A DNA stretch of 41,022 nucleotides from positions 1 through 41,022 of the forward strand of contig CAJMOI010000004.1 of NCBI GenBank assembly GCA_905215105.1, given 5' to 3'. The translations under genes and the position numbers were made by a program. The notes beneath the pieces were generated by a model. The model was given only the letters and a program-made list of their open reading frames with translations, was not told the origin of the DNA and searched no databases. Shown piece after piece: positions 17,187 to 24,832 of the stretch. Numbering within the stretch: position 1 is the first letter of the stretch; each line of letters begins with the position of its first letter. The DNA is from an uncultured bacterium. Its GTDB lineage: Bacteria > Bacillota > Clostridia > Oscillospirales > Acutalibacteraceae.

Positions 17187-17891
17187 ATGAGCAAGAATAA
17201 AATCAAATTGACCATCTGCAATATGCCTTGCAGTCTCATTTCCGACGATACAGAAGACTATGTCCTTTCCGTGGGAAAGGAAGTAGAAAAGGCCATCGAG
17301 GATATTACCCGCCAGAGCGACCGGGCTTCCACCGCCATGGCGGCGGTGATTGCGGCGCTGAATTTCTGCGACAGCGCCCATAAGGCCAACGAAGACGCCG
17401 ACCACCTTCGCGTACAGGTGAAGGACTATGTGGAAGAGCTGGAAGCCGCCCGCAAGCGGGAGCAGGAGCTGACCACAGAGCTGGAAGCTCTGCGGGCCCG
17501 GACAGCGGAAAACGAAGCTCTGCGCACACAGGCTGCGGAGCTGGAAAGCCTTCGGGCACAGGCAGCTGAAGCGGAATCTCTCCGGTCACGGGTCAGCGAG
17601 CTGGAAGGCCTTCAGGTACAGGCCGGCGAAACGGAAGCCCTCCGGGCACGGGTCAATGAGCTGGAAGGCCTTCAGGCGCAGGCCGATGAAACGGATGCCC
17701 TGCGCTGCCGCATCGCCGAACTGGAAGCCGCTCTGAACGCAATCCCCGGGGAAGCCCGGGAGGAGCCGGAAACCGCACCCATCCAGCGCCCCACCCCTTC
17801 TTCCGTCCAGAAAGGCAGCTTTTCCAACCCCCTCAAGGCCACGGTGGCCCCGGAGCAGGAGGGATTCATGAGCTTTTTTGAAAAGCCGTAA
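17187..17891 (+). CDS. zapA: ZapA-like cell division protein with ten-residue-repeat C-terminal extension
   Basis: A 234-residue protein. Residues ~5-95 match ZapA, the small protein that bundles FtsZ filaments at the division ring (KLTICNMPCSLISDDTEDYV, then MAAVIAALNFCDSAHKA). Ordinary ZapA ends near residue 100. Here residues 98-187 are nine decads of the form E-x-E-x-L-R-x-x-x-x, with Leu at 102, 112, 122 and so on to 182 (the last unit is degenerate), followed by a Pro-rich, low-complexity tail ending MSFFEKP. AAAGGAG precedes the ATG. The U32 gene follows, an order common in Clostridia. The FtsZ role is inferred from family; the extension has no known function. Confidence 0.82.
   Translation: MSKNKIKLTICNMPCSLISDDTEDYVLSVGKEVEKAIEDITRQSDRASTAMAAVIAALNFCDSAHKANEDADHLRVQVKDYVEELEAARKREQELTTELEALRARTAENEALRTQAAELESLRAQAAEAESLRSRVSELEGLQVQAGETEALRARVNELEGLQAQADETDALRCRIAELEAALNAIPGEAREEPETAPIQRPTPSSVQKGSFSNPLKATVAPEQEGFMSFFEKP
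17478..17747 (+). repeat. Nine tandem 30-bp coding repeats in the zapA-like gene
   Basis: Codons 98-187 form nine units of ten residues (for example ELEALRARTA, ENEALRTQAA, ELESLRAQAA). Odd and even units alternate at position 2, giving a 20-residue super-repeat best seen in LEGLQVQAGETEALRARVNE and its neighbours. DNA copies are diverged but recognisable. Confidence 0.85.
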
Positions 17892-18107
17892 CCACTGGGA
17901 AAAACGAGGAAAGCGAATTCCCGCTTGTACTTTACATACTCCCAAAATGGGACCTGATTGCGGATTCACCAAAAGGAACCCCATACCATCCATCGAAAAC
18001 CACAGGGACTGTCCCTTCCGGGCAGCCCCTGCCTTATTATCGTCCCAAATTTTCCGTTTATCACACCAAATGGAAAATCACCAACTTCTGTCAGAAAGGA
18101 GTCCTTC

Positions 18108-18743
18108 ATGACCCTTCCCACCTCTGTTGAAGTCCTCTCCCCTGCCGGTTCCCCGGAATCTCTGGAAGCGGCGGTCCGCGCCGGAGCCGACGCGGTGTAT
18201 CTGGGGGGCAGCGCATTCAGCGCCCGGGCTTCTGCGAAAAATTTCGACAATGACCAGCTCCGTCAGGCGGTGGAATACTGTCATGGCCGGGGCGTGAAAG
18301 TCTATCTCACCGTCAACACCCTGCTGCGGGACGACGAACTGCCCGCAGTGCTGGAATTTCTCAAGTTCGCCTGCTCTCTGCCGGTGGACGCCCTGCTGGT
18401 ACAGGACCCGGGGCTGTTCCGGCTCATTCGGAAAGCCGCGCCGGAACTGCCTGTCCACGCTTCCACCCAAATGAGCATTCACACCCCCGCAGGCGCCCGT
18501 TTCCTCTATGAACAGGGCATGGAGCGGGTGGTGTTGGCCCGGGAACTGTCCCTCTCCGAAATGCGGGAAATCGCCGACGGCTGCCCGGTGGAGCTGGAAG
18601 CCTTTGTCCACGGCGCGCTGTGTATGTCCGTTTCCGGACAGTGCTATTTCAGCGCCATGCTGGGCGGAAGAAGCGGCAACCGGGGCATGTGCGCCCAGAC
18701 CTGCCGCCTGCCCTTTTCTGCACCCGGCGGCACCACGACCTGA
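18108..18743 (+). pseudogene. U32 family peptidase / RNA hydroxylase (RlhA/TrhP-type), 5' part before a frameshift
   Basis: The first 211 codons of a U32 family protein: VEVLSPAGSPESLEAAVRAGADAVYLGG at the N terminus, then VHASTQMSIHTPAGARF, and HGALCMSVSGQCYFSAMLGGRSGNRGMCAQTCRLPF, the U32 signature with conserved cysteines. Characterised relatives take part in 23S rRNA or tRNA hydroxylation. The frame then runs into a TGA at 18741. The rest of the protein continues in the -1 frame from about 18731, so one base appears to be missing between 18723 and 18731. The start ATG at 18108 follows AAAGGAG (18095-18101). No classical slippery heptamer is present, so mutation or sequencing error is more likely than programmed frameshifting. 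Confidence 0.85.
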
Positions 18744-20197
18744 GCCTGCGGGATTTGTCCATGATTACCCGCATGGAAGAGCTGCGCCGCGCCGGCGTCT
18801 GTTCCGCCAAAATTGAGGGGCGGATGAAGCGCCCCGAATATGTGGCCGCCGCAACCGCTGCCTGCCGTCAGTCCGCCGACGGCCTTCTCCCGGACCCCAT
18901 GCTTCTCTCCGATCTGGAATCGGTATTCTCCCGCTCCGGCTTTACCAGCGGTTACCCTGACGGAAGGCTGGGCGTGGAAATGTTCGGCACCCGCACCAAA
19001 GAGGACGTGACCGGAGCCACCTCTGCGGTTTTTGCACGGCTTCACGGCCTGTACCGGGAAGAGCGCAGCCGGATTCCCGTTTCCCTGTTCCTGACCATTC
19101 AGGCCGGGGAACCGGTTTCCCTCACCGTCCAAGATGAAGAGGGCCACTGCGCCCACGCTGTCAGCGATGTGATACCGGACCCCGCCGTCAACCGTCCGCT
19201 GGACCGGGAACGGTGTCTGGCACAGCTGCAAAAAACCGGCGGCACGCCCTTTTTCTGCAAAACCGCCGGCTGTTCTCTGGGAGAAGGGCTGTCCGTGCCT
19301 GTTTCCCTGCTGAACCGTCTCCGCCGTCAGGCGCTGGAAGACCTGCTCACTCAACGTTCCCGGAAAACGCCTCCGTCCTTCTCCATGCCCTCTCTGGAAG
19401 AAGCACCCCACCTGCCCAAAGGGGAACCGGCCATGCGGGCCTTTTTCACCGGCGCGGAGCAGGTGTGCCCGGAAGCAAAAGCCTGTGAGCTTATCTGGTT
19501 GCCCCTGCACACCCCCACAACCCAGCTGCTGCGCCTGCGGGAAGAGGGCTACCCGGTAGGACTGGCACTGCCCCGAGCCTTTTTCGGCGGGGAAAACACC
19601 GTCCGCGCCCTGCTGCAAGAGCGGATGGCCTTGGGCTTTTCCAAGGTCTGGTGCGGAAATCTGGGCGCTGTAGCTGTGGCCAAAGAGCTGAGAGCGGAGC
19701 TTCACGGAGGCTTCTCCCTGAACGTCACCAACACCTCTTCCCTGCGCTGGCTGGAAGAGCTGGACTTTGCCTCGGCGGAGCTTTCCTTTGAGCTGACCCT
19801 GGGCCAGTGCGCCGGTCTGGGCGGCGACATTCCCCGGGGAATGGTGGTATACGGCCGCCTACCCATGATGCTGTGCCGGAACTGTCCTGCATCAAACTCC
19901 CCCAAAGGCTGCATGAACTGTCAGACACCGCCCCTTCTGCGGGACCGGAAAGATGCCCAATTCCCGGTACAGTGTACCCGAACTGCGGGCTATCGGTATG
20001 TGGAAGTCCTCAACAGTGTGCCTTTGACCCTGAGCGACCGGAAACGGGAAATTCATGGTCAGGATTTTGTCGTTTTCCGTTTCACCGTGGAAAACTCTGT
20101 GGAAACGGGAGCCTGCATCCGAGCCTGGCAAAAGGGAGAAACACCGCATGACGGCTATACCCGAGGGCTGTATTACCGGGGCTGGGAGCAGTGTTGA
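18731..20197 (+). pseudogene. U32 family peptidase / RNA hydroxylase, 3' part after a frameshift
   Basis: Codons for ~488 residues continuing the same protein: HHDLSLRDLSMITRMEELR, then AKIEGRMKRPEYVAAAT, a middle region, and a C-terminal segment with clustered cysteines (LCRNCPASNSPKGCMNC, later QCTRT) that together with the upstream cysteines suit an Fe-S cluster. Joined with the 5' part the protein would be ~696 residues, normal for Firmicutes U32 proteins with a C-terminal extension. If translated alone the first ATG is at 18761, with no good ribosome site. The absence of other lesions suggests the break is recent or a base-call error. Confidence 0.85.
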
Positions 20198-20277
20198 AAA
20201 CTCGGTTGAAAATGTTGAAAACACTGTGGAGACTTTTTTTGACTTGTGAAAAACCCATTTGACAGGAGGAATTCCCT

Positions 20278-20742
20278 ATGAAATACGCTGATTTTGACGG
20301 TGCCGTGCTGCCGGTGCGCCGTGTTCGTCCGGAAGCGGTGCTGCCGGTACGGGCCACTCCGGGCAGTGCAGGATTGGACCTGAGCGCCTGCATTTCCGAA
20401 CCCATTACCCTGGAGCCGGGCTGCCGGAAGCTGATTCCCACCGGCCTGGCCGCCGCCATTCCCCAGGGCGCCGCCGGGATGATTTACGCCCGCAGCAGCC
20501 TGGGCGTCAAACACGGCATCGCCCTTTCCAACGGCGTGGGGGTCATCGACAGCGATTACCGGGGAGAAATCCGGGTAGGGCTGTGCAATTTTTCCGGCGA
20601 ACCCTATACCGTTTCCCCCGGCGAACGGATTGCCCAGCTGGTGCTCCATCCGGTGCTGCTGCTTCCGGTAACGGAAGTGGACACGCTGGATGAAACGGAG
20701 CGTGGTACAGGTGGTTTTGGTTCCACGGGAAAAGGCGTGTGA
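20278..20742 (+). CDS. dut: Deoxyuridine 5'-triphosphate nucleotidohydrolase (dUTPase)
   Basis: Homotrimeric dUTPase, converting dUTP to dUMP and pyrophosphate, limiting uracil in DNA and feeding dTMP synthesis. All five family motifs are present: SAGLDLSA (1), ARSSLGVKHG (2), NGVGVIDSDYRGE (3), GERIAQLVL (4) and the glycine-rich GTGGFGSTG tail (5) that closes over the nucleotide. The 154-residue length is typical. AGGAGG precedes the ATG. The gap to the U32 stop (20198-20277) carries three GTTGAAAA repeats starting over that stop codon. No terminator was seen behind the gene. Confidence 0.95.
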   Translation: MKYADFDGAVLPVRRVRPEAVLPVRATPGSAGLDLSACISEPITLEPGCRKLIPTGLAAAIPQGAAGMIYARSSLGVKHGIALSNGVGVIDSDYRGEIRVGLCNFSGEPYTVSPGERIAQLVLHPVLLLPVTEVDTLDETERGTGGFGSTGKGV

Positions 20743-20860
20743 AGAAATCACTGCGTTTTTCTCTCTTCCTGCAAATATGATACAACTTTGATACACTACT
20801 ATACTATACTGAATTCATGCCGAAAGCCGGCAAGATTCATTTTGAGAAGGGGTGACGCCC

Positions 20861-22171
20861 ATGATGTTTGATGTCCTGGCAACGCTGGCTGCGGCGCTGC
20901 TGGGCTGTTTTCTGCTGCTGCGGTGGCTCATGGCCTGCGGGCTGGGGCTTCCCATAGAAGAGTCTTTTTTCGCTTTACAGTCTCATCCGTCCCCATCTTC
21001 TTCCCGCCCGCTGGGGGTTCCCGGTGAAAAAGCCATCCGCCGCCGGGAAAACGTCAAGCTGTTCTGCATCGCCCTTTCCTTTCGGGTGGCGCTGCTGCTG
21101 CTCAGCGGGCTGATCCTGCTGTTTCTGGCGGGAAACGGGGAAACCACCTCCCTGCGGGATGCCTGGCTACAGGGGGACGGCTATCATTATGTTCAACTGG
21201 TGGAACGGGGCTATTCCGGCTATACGGAGAACGGCCAGCACCTGTTTCTGGTATTCTTTCCCCTGTATGTGTGGGTGACCCGGGCGGTAAACGTGCTGAT
21301 TGGCGACGCCTTTTTCTCCGGGCTGACGGTGTCCTTCCTCTGTTGCAGCGGGGCCTGTGTGTTTGTCTACCGTCTCGCCCGGGAAGAGCTGAACCGCCGG
21401 GCTGCCCAGCGGGCCGTGGTGTTTCTGTCCGTGTTCCCCTTCTCCTTTTTCTTTGGGGGCATGATGACGGAAAGCCTGTTCCTGCTGACCACATCGGCCT
21501 CCCTGCTGTACATCCGCCGTCACCGGTGGGCGGCTGCGGGCGTTTGGGGAATGCTGGCGGCAATGACCCGGATGCACGGGGTATTGATGGCGGCGGTGGC
21601 TATGATCGAACTGTTTGAAAGCCTGAAGGTGCTGGAAGCCGACGGCCGGGGACTGAAAAAACGGATTTTCCCGGTACTGCGGCAGCTGCCCTTTCTGTGT
21701 CTTCCCTTTTTGGGCACCGGCGTCTATCTGCTGTTAAACTACTGGGTGGACGGAAACCCCTTTGCGTTTGTCATCCATCAGCAGCACTGGCATCAGGGAT
21801 TTTCCTGGTTCAGCCAGACCCTGCAATATGTGGGGGAAAACGCCTTTGCCTGGGAGGATCTTTCCGCACGGGCAGCCATCTGGATTCCCCAGCTGGTGCT
21901 GTTTGTGATTTTTGCCGCACTGCTGGCCCTGTGCTGGAAAAAGCTGCCCTCCATGTACACCCTGTACGGGTTTTTCTATCTGGTCCTCAACTACTCCCTG
22001 TCCTGGCTGCTCAGTGCCGGACGATACCTTTCCTGCGGCATCCCCTTTTTCCTGTTTGCGGCGCTGCTCACCGAAAAGCGGCCGTCTCTGGACAAAGGCC
22101 TGACCGCCGCCATGGCGGCGCTGATGGGAGTTTATCTGTTTGCCTGGCTCAGCGGCGCAGCGATTTATTGA
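20861..22171 (+). CDS. PIG-V/Gpi18-like mannosyltransferase family membrane protein
   Basis: A 436-residue integral membrane protein with about ten hydrophobic helices. Residues after the second helix read DAWLQGDGYHYVQLVERGYSG, close to the WDxxHYxxIAxxGY-type lumenal motif of GPI-mannosyltransferase-related bacterial proteins (PIG-V/Gpi18 class). FFPLYVWVTR follows, and later AAMTRMHGVLM. These GT-C enzymes use polyprenyl-phosphate sugars on the outer membrane face; donor and acceptor are unknown here. GTG at 20852 is inside the AAGGGG ribosome site, so the ATG at 20861 is taken. The gene stands alone and ends in a clear terminator. Confidence 0.8.
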   Translation: MMFDVLATLAAALLGCFLLLRWLMACGLGLPIEESFFALQSHPSPSSSRPLGVPGEKAIRRRENVKLFCIALSFRVALLLLSGLILLFLAGNGETTSLRDAWLQGDGYHYVQLVERGYSGYTENGQHLFLVFFPLYVWVTRAVNVLIGDAFFSGLTVSFLCCSGACVFVYRLAREELNRRAAQRAVVFLSVFPFSFFFGGMMTESLFLLTTSASLLYIRRHRWAAAGVWGMLAAMTRMHGVLMAAVAMIELFESLKVLEADGRGLKKRIFPVLRQLPFLCLPFLGTGVYLLLNYWVDGNPFAFVIHQQHWHQGFSWFSQTLQYVGENAFAWEDLSARAAIWIPQLVLFVIFAALLALCWKKLPSMYTLYGFFYLVLNYSLSWLLSAGRYLSCGIPFFLFAALLTEKRPSLDKGLTAAMAALMGVYLFAWLSGAAIY

Positions 22172-22181
22172 AATCTGTCAA

Positions 22182-22215
22182 AGAGCATCTGTACATCTGC
22201 ACAGGTGCTCTTTTT
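22182..22215 (+). terminator. Terminator of the mannosyltransferase gene
   Basis: An 11-bp stem (22182-22192 with 22201-22211, one T-G pair), 8-base loop, then TTTT. Confidence 0.85.
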
Positions 22216-22462
22216 ATATTGTGAAAAAACAACCTATAAACTTTCCAATATTCACCCTGCTGCAATTTCATCATTTTTCTGTAATCTATGTTCTTCAAAT
22301 AAGCAAATTTAAATATTTTCGAAAAAATTATGTTGATATTCGAAAAACCGCATGATATCATAAAAACAGTTGAAATTTGAAACAATCACGCAAAAGCTCA
22401 CATTAACAAATTTCACACTTATAATTTCAGCGGCACAACAAAAAATGGAAAGGGACATATTT
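22216..22462 (+). promoter_or_regulatory. AT-rich upstream region of the CxxC lipoprotein gene
   Basis: Contains TATAAT at 22420-22425, about 38 bases before the start, without a good -35, and a perfect 10-bp palindrome ATGATATCAT (22352-22361). It is strikingly AT-rich compared with the flanking genes. No gene is seen. Confidence 0.35.
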
Positions 22463-23356
22463 ATGAAAAAAGCAGCGCTATTTCTGACCATTCTCTGTCT
22501 GGTACTCTTCACGGTCGGATGTACATCCGGTTCGAGCACGAGTCGGGAATCCTATGACACAACAGGTACCGTCTATTCAAGCCAAAATACAGAAGACGAT
22601 GATAAGGATGATGAACCGAAGCCCATGGCTTCCGCCACACAGACTCCTGAACCGGACATCTGCTCTGTCTGTAACGACGAGGGATATCTGGACTGTGAGG
22701 TATGCGGACATATAGGATATACCGAATGTGACCTGTGTTCCGGAGAGGGACAGAGAATCTGCCCCACCTGTGACGGCAGCCAGTACCGGATTTGCGGAGC
22801 CTGCGACGGCGCAGGCGGTAAAAAATGCATTTCCTGCAACGGTACCGGAATTTTCGGCGATGAATACACGCTGATTCGCGGAAAATGCATGATGTGCGGC
22901 GGCAGCGGAACCGCACAATGCGCCTACTGCGGCGGAGCAGGCAAAGAACCGTGCGTGTGCACCGGCAGCGGCTTGATCCAGTGCAAAAATTGTCACGGGG
23001 ACGGCGGTTTTCTGTGCACAGCCTGTCAGGGAGAGGGCCGGATTTTGTGCACCAATTGCCAGAAAAAAACAGAACAGCCCTCCGGCCAGACACCCGGGGG
23101 CGGAAACACCGGTGGAACCGGATGGTATGACAATGGCGCTTACGAAAACCCTGTTCCCAATCAGAATCAGGACTGCCCCTATTGTGTGGGCGGAGAGAGA
23201 GAATGCAAAGTGTGCAGAGGAAGCGGTACGGTCAAACGCCTGGAAGACCCACCCTATTATGGCGGCGAGGATATGGGAAGCCAGTGGGTTCTGGAGGAAT
23301 GCAGCGGGTGCCGCGGAAGAGGCTATACCCCCTGTCTGTACTGTAACGGTCAATAA
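22463..23356 (+). CDS. Putative lipoprotein with tandem CxxCxGxG (DnaJ-type) cysteine repeats
   Basis: A 297-residue protein. Residues 1-20 are a signal peptide ending in TVGC, a plausible but non-canonical lipobox (Thr at -3), so C20 may be lipidated. An acidic low-complexity linker (DDDKDDE) follows. From ~residue 67 to the end there are fifteen CxxC motifs and one CxC, mostly in an 11-residue period CxxC-x-G-x-G-x3, like the zinc-binding region of DnaJ but repeated far more often. A Gly/Thr/Asn-rich spacer (QTPGGGNTGGTGW) splits the array. The cysteines suggest zinc binding or redox chemistry outside the membrane, which is inference. There is no J domain. AAAGGG precedes the ATG. Neighbouring DNA looks acquired. 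Confidence 0.78.
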   Translation: MKKAALFLTILCLVLFTVGCTSGSSTSRESYDTTGTVYSSQNTEDDDKDDEPKPMASATQTPEPDICSVCNDEGYLDCEVCGHIGYTECDLCSGEGQRICPTCDGSQYRICGACDGAGGKKCISCNGTGIFGDEYTLIRGKCMMCGGSGTAQCAYCGGAGKEPCVCTGSGLIQCKNCHGDGGFLCTACQGEGRILCTNCQKKTEQPSGQTPGGGNTGGTGWYDNGAYENPVPNQNQDCPYCVGGERECKVCRGSGTVKRLEDPPYYGGEDMGSQWVLEECSGCRGRGYTPCLYCNGQ

Positions 23357-23579
23357 AGAAACTTCCCTTTGATTTTGAAAAAGCAAAGCCCTCCGGATGC
23401 TTAGCGGGGCGCTTGTAAGACAGTAAAATATGCAAAAGGCGTGACTCTCGTGGTCACGCCTTTTGCGTTAAGAGGATAGCCGCCAAGCGGTGTGAGGGAT
23501 GCAGCCCCTTGTCCGGAACGCAGCGACGCAAAGCGCCCCGGACCGTTCAACGCAGGTGTCCGGGGTGTTCAGTCTTGCA
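23357..23579. other. Non-coding region leading into the oriT-like site
   Basis: Besides the hairpin at 23432-23466, a segment GTCCGG...CCGGAC (about 23512-23543) can fold over the intervening GC-rich bases. Several short GC-rich repeats (GTCCGGGG, GCGCCCCGGAC) follow. The layout of hairpins upstream of a nick site resembles the leader of conjugative transfer origins. No relaxase, mobC or integrase gene is present in the window. Confidence 0.45.
23432..23466 (+). terminator. Strong hairpin, terminator-like
   Basis: Perfect 14-bp stem GCAAAAGGCGTGAC/GTCACGCCTTTTGC with a 7-base loop, where the A4/T4 arms allow bidirectional termination. It lies 75 bases behind the CxxC lipoprotein gene and may terminate it. 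Confidence 0.6.
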
Positions 23580-23625
23580 GAGCGCACATGCGGGGTTACC
23601 CCGTATAGAAGTGCGCCCTTAGCAG
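23580..23625 (+). other. Orphan oriT-like site (MOBQ / RSF1010-pSK41 type nick region)
   Basis: An imperfect inverted repeat ATGCGGGG-tta-CCCCGTAT type (23588-23606) is followed at once by AGAAGTGCGCCCTTA (23607-23621). The core AAGTGCGCCCT is the nick region of RSF1010/R1162 and pSK41/pGO1-like transfer origins, where the relaxase cuts between G and C of GTGCG|CCC; here that is after 23615. The inverted-repeat-then-nick order is also that of known oriTs. An outer pair GCGCAC/GTGCGC (23582-23587, 23611-23616) extends the hairpin. No relaxase gene lies nearby, so this is a remnant, or a site usable in trans. Confidence 0.65.
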
Positions 23626-23644
23626 CTGCCTGAAAAAATGGAAT

Positions 23645-24097
23645 TTATCGGTGGATATACATTCTGGTCATATTGGGTTCGCCATCGCCCTGTACCATGC
23701 ACAAAAACTCCCAGCCGTATCGTTCATAGAATCCGGTATGATCCGTTACCAAATAAACAGGAGTAATGCCTTTGGATTTCATATCCTCTACGACCATATT
23801 CAGCAGATGACCTGCGATTCCTTTGCAGCGATAGTCTTTTTCTGTATAGACTGCGCAGACATTCGGGGTAAGGTCTTTCCTGTCATGGAAGTCATTTTCG
23901 ATTACGCCCATACCGCCGACAATTTTGTCACCGTTCATGCAGAGATACCAACCGTACTCCGTTTCTTTTTTCAGATAAGCCTCCATACATTCCAGATAGG
24001 CTTCCGTTGGAACGCCCCATTTACAATGGAACCATTCCGCCGCACAGCTTTTTAATTCAGCTCTTTCTCTCAATGTGATATAGTCAAAATTATTCAT
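23645..24097 (-). CDS. GNAT family N-acetyltransferase, probably acquired
   Basis: A 150-residue acetyltransferase. VCAVYTEKDYRCKGIAGHLLN is the beta4-alpha3 region with the acetyl-CoA loop (RCKGIAGHL), and PVYLVTDHTGFYERYGWEFL is the C-terminal half with the typical FYERYGW. It is clearly more AT-rich and differs in codon choice from nearby genes (for example AAA, ATA, TTT). Similar small GNAT genes travel as cargo on mobile elements, some giving drug resistance; the substrate is not predictable. The start at 24097 has AAAGGA and GAGGAG upstream. It lies between the oriT-like site and a 40-bp palindrome. Confidence 0.82.
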   Translation of the reverse strand: MNNFDYITLRERAELKSCAAEWFHCKWGVPTEAYLECMEAYLKKETEYGWYLCMNGDKIVGGMGVIENDFHDRKDLTPNVCAVYTEKDYRCKGIAGHLLNMVVEDMKSKGITPVYLVTDHTGFYERYGWEFLCMVQGDGEPNMTRMYIHR

Positions 24098-24172
24098 TTT
24101 CCTTTACTCTCCTCATAAACTTCCGATTTGCAGGTCTGTTCGGTTCCATATTACCACATAACGGGATAATCT

Positions 24173-24212
24173 ACAGTAACAGACACCGCAGAGCTGCGGT
24201 GTCTGTTACTGT
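24173..24212. repeat. 40-bp near-perfect palindrome
   Basis: Arms ACAGTAACAGACACCGCAG and its exact complement, 19 bp each, are separated by just AG. No T-run follows on either strand, so a normal terminator is doubtful. It sits 75 bases upstream of the GNAT start and 45 bases behind the chromate transporter genes. It could be an element end, a dimer-binding site or an mRNA hairpin. Confidence 0.8.
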
Positions 24213-24224
24213 CTTATGAACACC

Positions 24225-24246
24225 GCCCTTTCCCGAAGGGCTTTTT
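24225..24246 (+). terminator. Short terminator-like hairpin oriented to the plus strand
   Basis: GCCCTT-tcccg-AAGGGC followed by five T. Both flanking genes are on the minus strand, so the U-tract faces the wrong way for them. It may serve as a weak minus-strand hairpin for the transporter genes or be left from an earlier arrangement. Confidence 0.5.
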
Positions 24247-24256
24247 CATAGAGCGA

Positions 24257-24832
24257 TTACATCTGAAACACGATTCCCGCCACGGCGGCGCCGGCGATAT
24301 AGACCACCGGGTGTTTTTTGTACTTTTTCAGCAGCACATAAATCAGCACGAAGAAGAACAGGGTCTTCCAGTTAAAAAGGTCCAGATAATTCCCCGTCTC
24401 CTCAAACAGGTCAAAGGTAAACAGGGTGATTTTCATGACCTGCCAGCAGGCAGCACCGATCAGCGCCGCCACAATGGGCCGCAGGCCGGAAAAACCGTCC
24501 TGTACCAGCGGGTTGGTCTGGAACTTTTTCAGGAAGTTGGCCACGATGATAATGACAATCAGAGAGGGCAGCACCAGTCCGGTGGTGGCCACAATGGCGC
24601 CCAGCACGCCATAAGCATGATAGCCTGCATAGGTAGCCATGTTGATGCCCAGAGGTCCAGGGGTGGACTCGGAAACGGCGATCATGTCCGGCATGGCCTC
24701 CATAGGCAGCCAGTCATACCGGGCCGCGATATCATAGAGGAAGGGAAGCGTTGCCAATCCGCCGCCTACGGCAAACAGACCGGCTTTGAAAAATTCATAA
24801 AACAGAAGCAGCAGCGTCATCATTTCTTCCAT
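24257..24832 (-). CDS. Chromate transporter family protein, half-size (second of pair)
   Basis: A 191-residue membrane protein with one CHR domain of about six hydrophobic segments. The family motif FKAGLFAVGGGLATLPFL lies near the N terminus and SESTPGPLGINMATYAG just after. Short CHR proteins act as pairs to expel chromate, or possibly sulfate or other anions. The ATG at 24832 is preceded by AAAGG and overlaps the end of the upstream partner gene by 13 bases, which implies translational coupling. Upstream in-frame codons read through the partner and are not used. Actual chromate resistance is not shown by sequence. Confidence 0.9.
   Translation of the reverse strand: MEEMMTLLLLFYEFFKAGLFAVGGGLATLPFLYDIAARYDWLPMEAMPDMIAVSESTPGPLGINMATYAGYHAYGVLGAIVATTGLVLPSLIVIIIVANFLKKFQTNPLVQDGFSGLRPIVAALIGAACWQVMKITLFTFDLFEETGNYLDLFNWKTLFFFVLIYVLLKKYKKHPVVYIAGAAVAGIVFQM

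Noticed and set aside
17540..17720. CRISPR-like array
   Set aside because: The 30-bp repetition is inside a coding frame, contiguous without spacers, and explained by a repeated protein segment.
18700..18750. Programmed -1 frameshift in the U32 gene
   Set aside because: No X XXY YYZ heptamer in frame and no clear downstream stem; mutation or sequence error is simpler.
22667..23350. DnaJ chaperone gene
   Set aside because: CxxCxGxG motifs are present, but there is no J domain or C-terminal substrate domain, and the protein has a signal peptide.
23432..23466. Attachment site of an integrated element
   Set aside because: The 14-bp hairpin is better explained as a terminator; no direct-repeat partner or integrase gene was found in the window.
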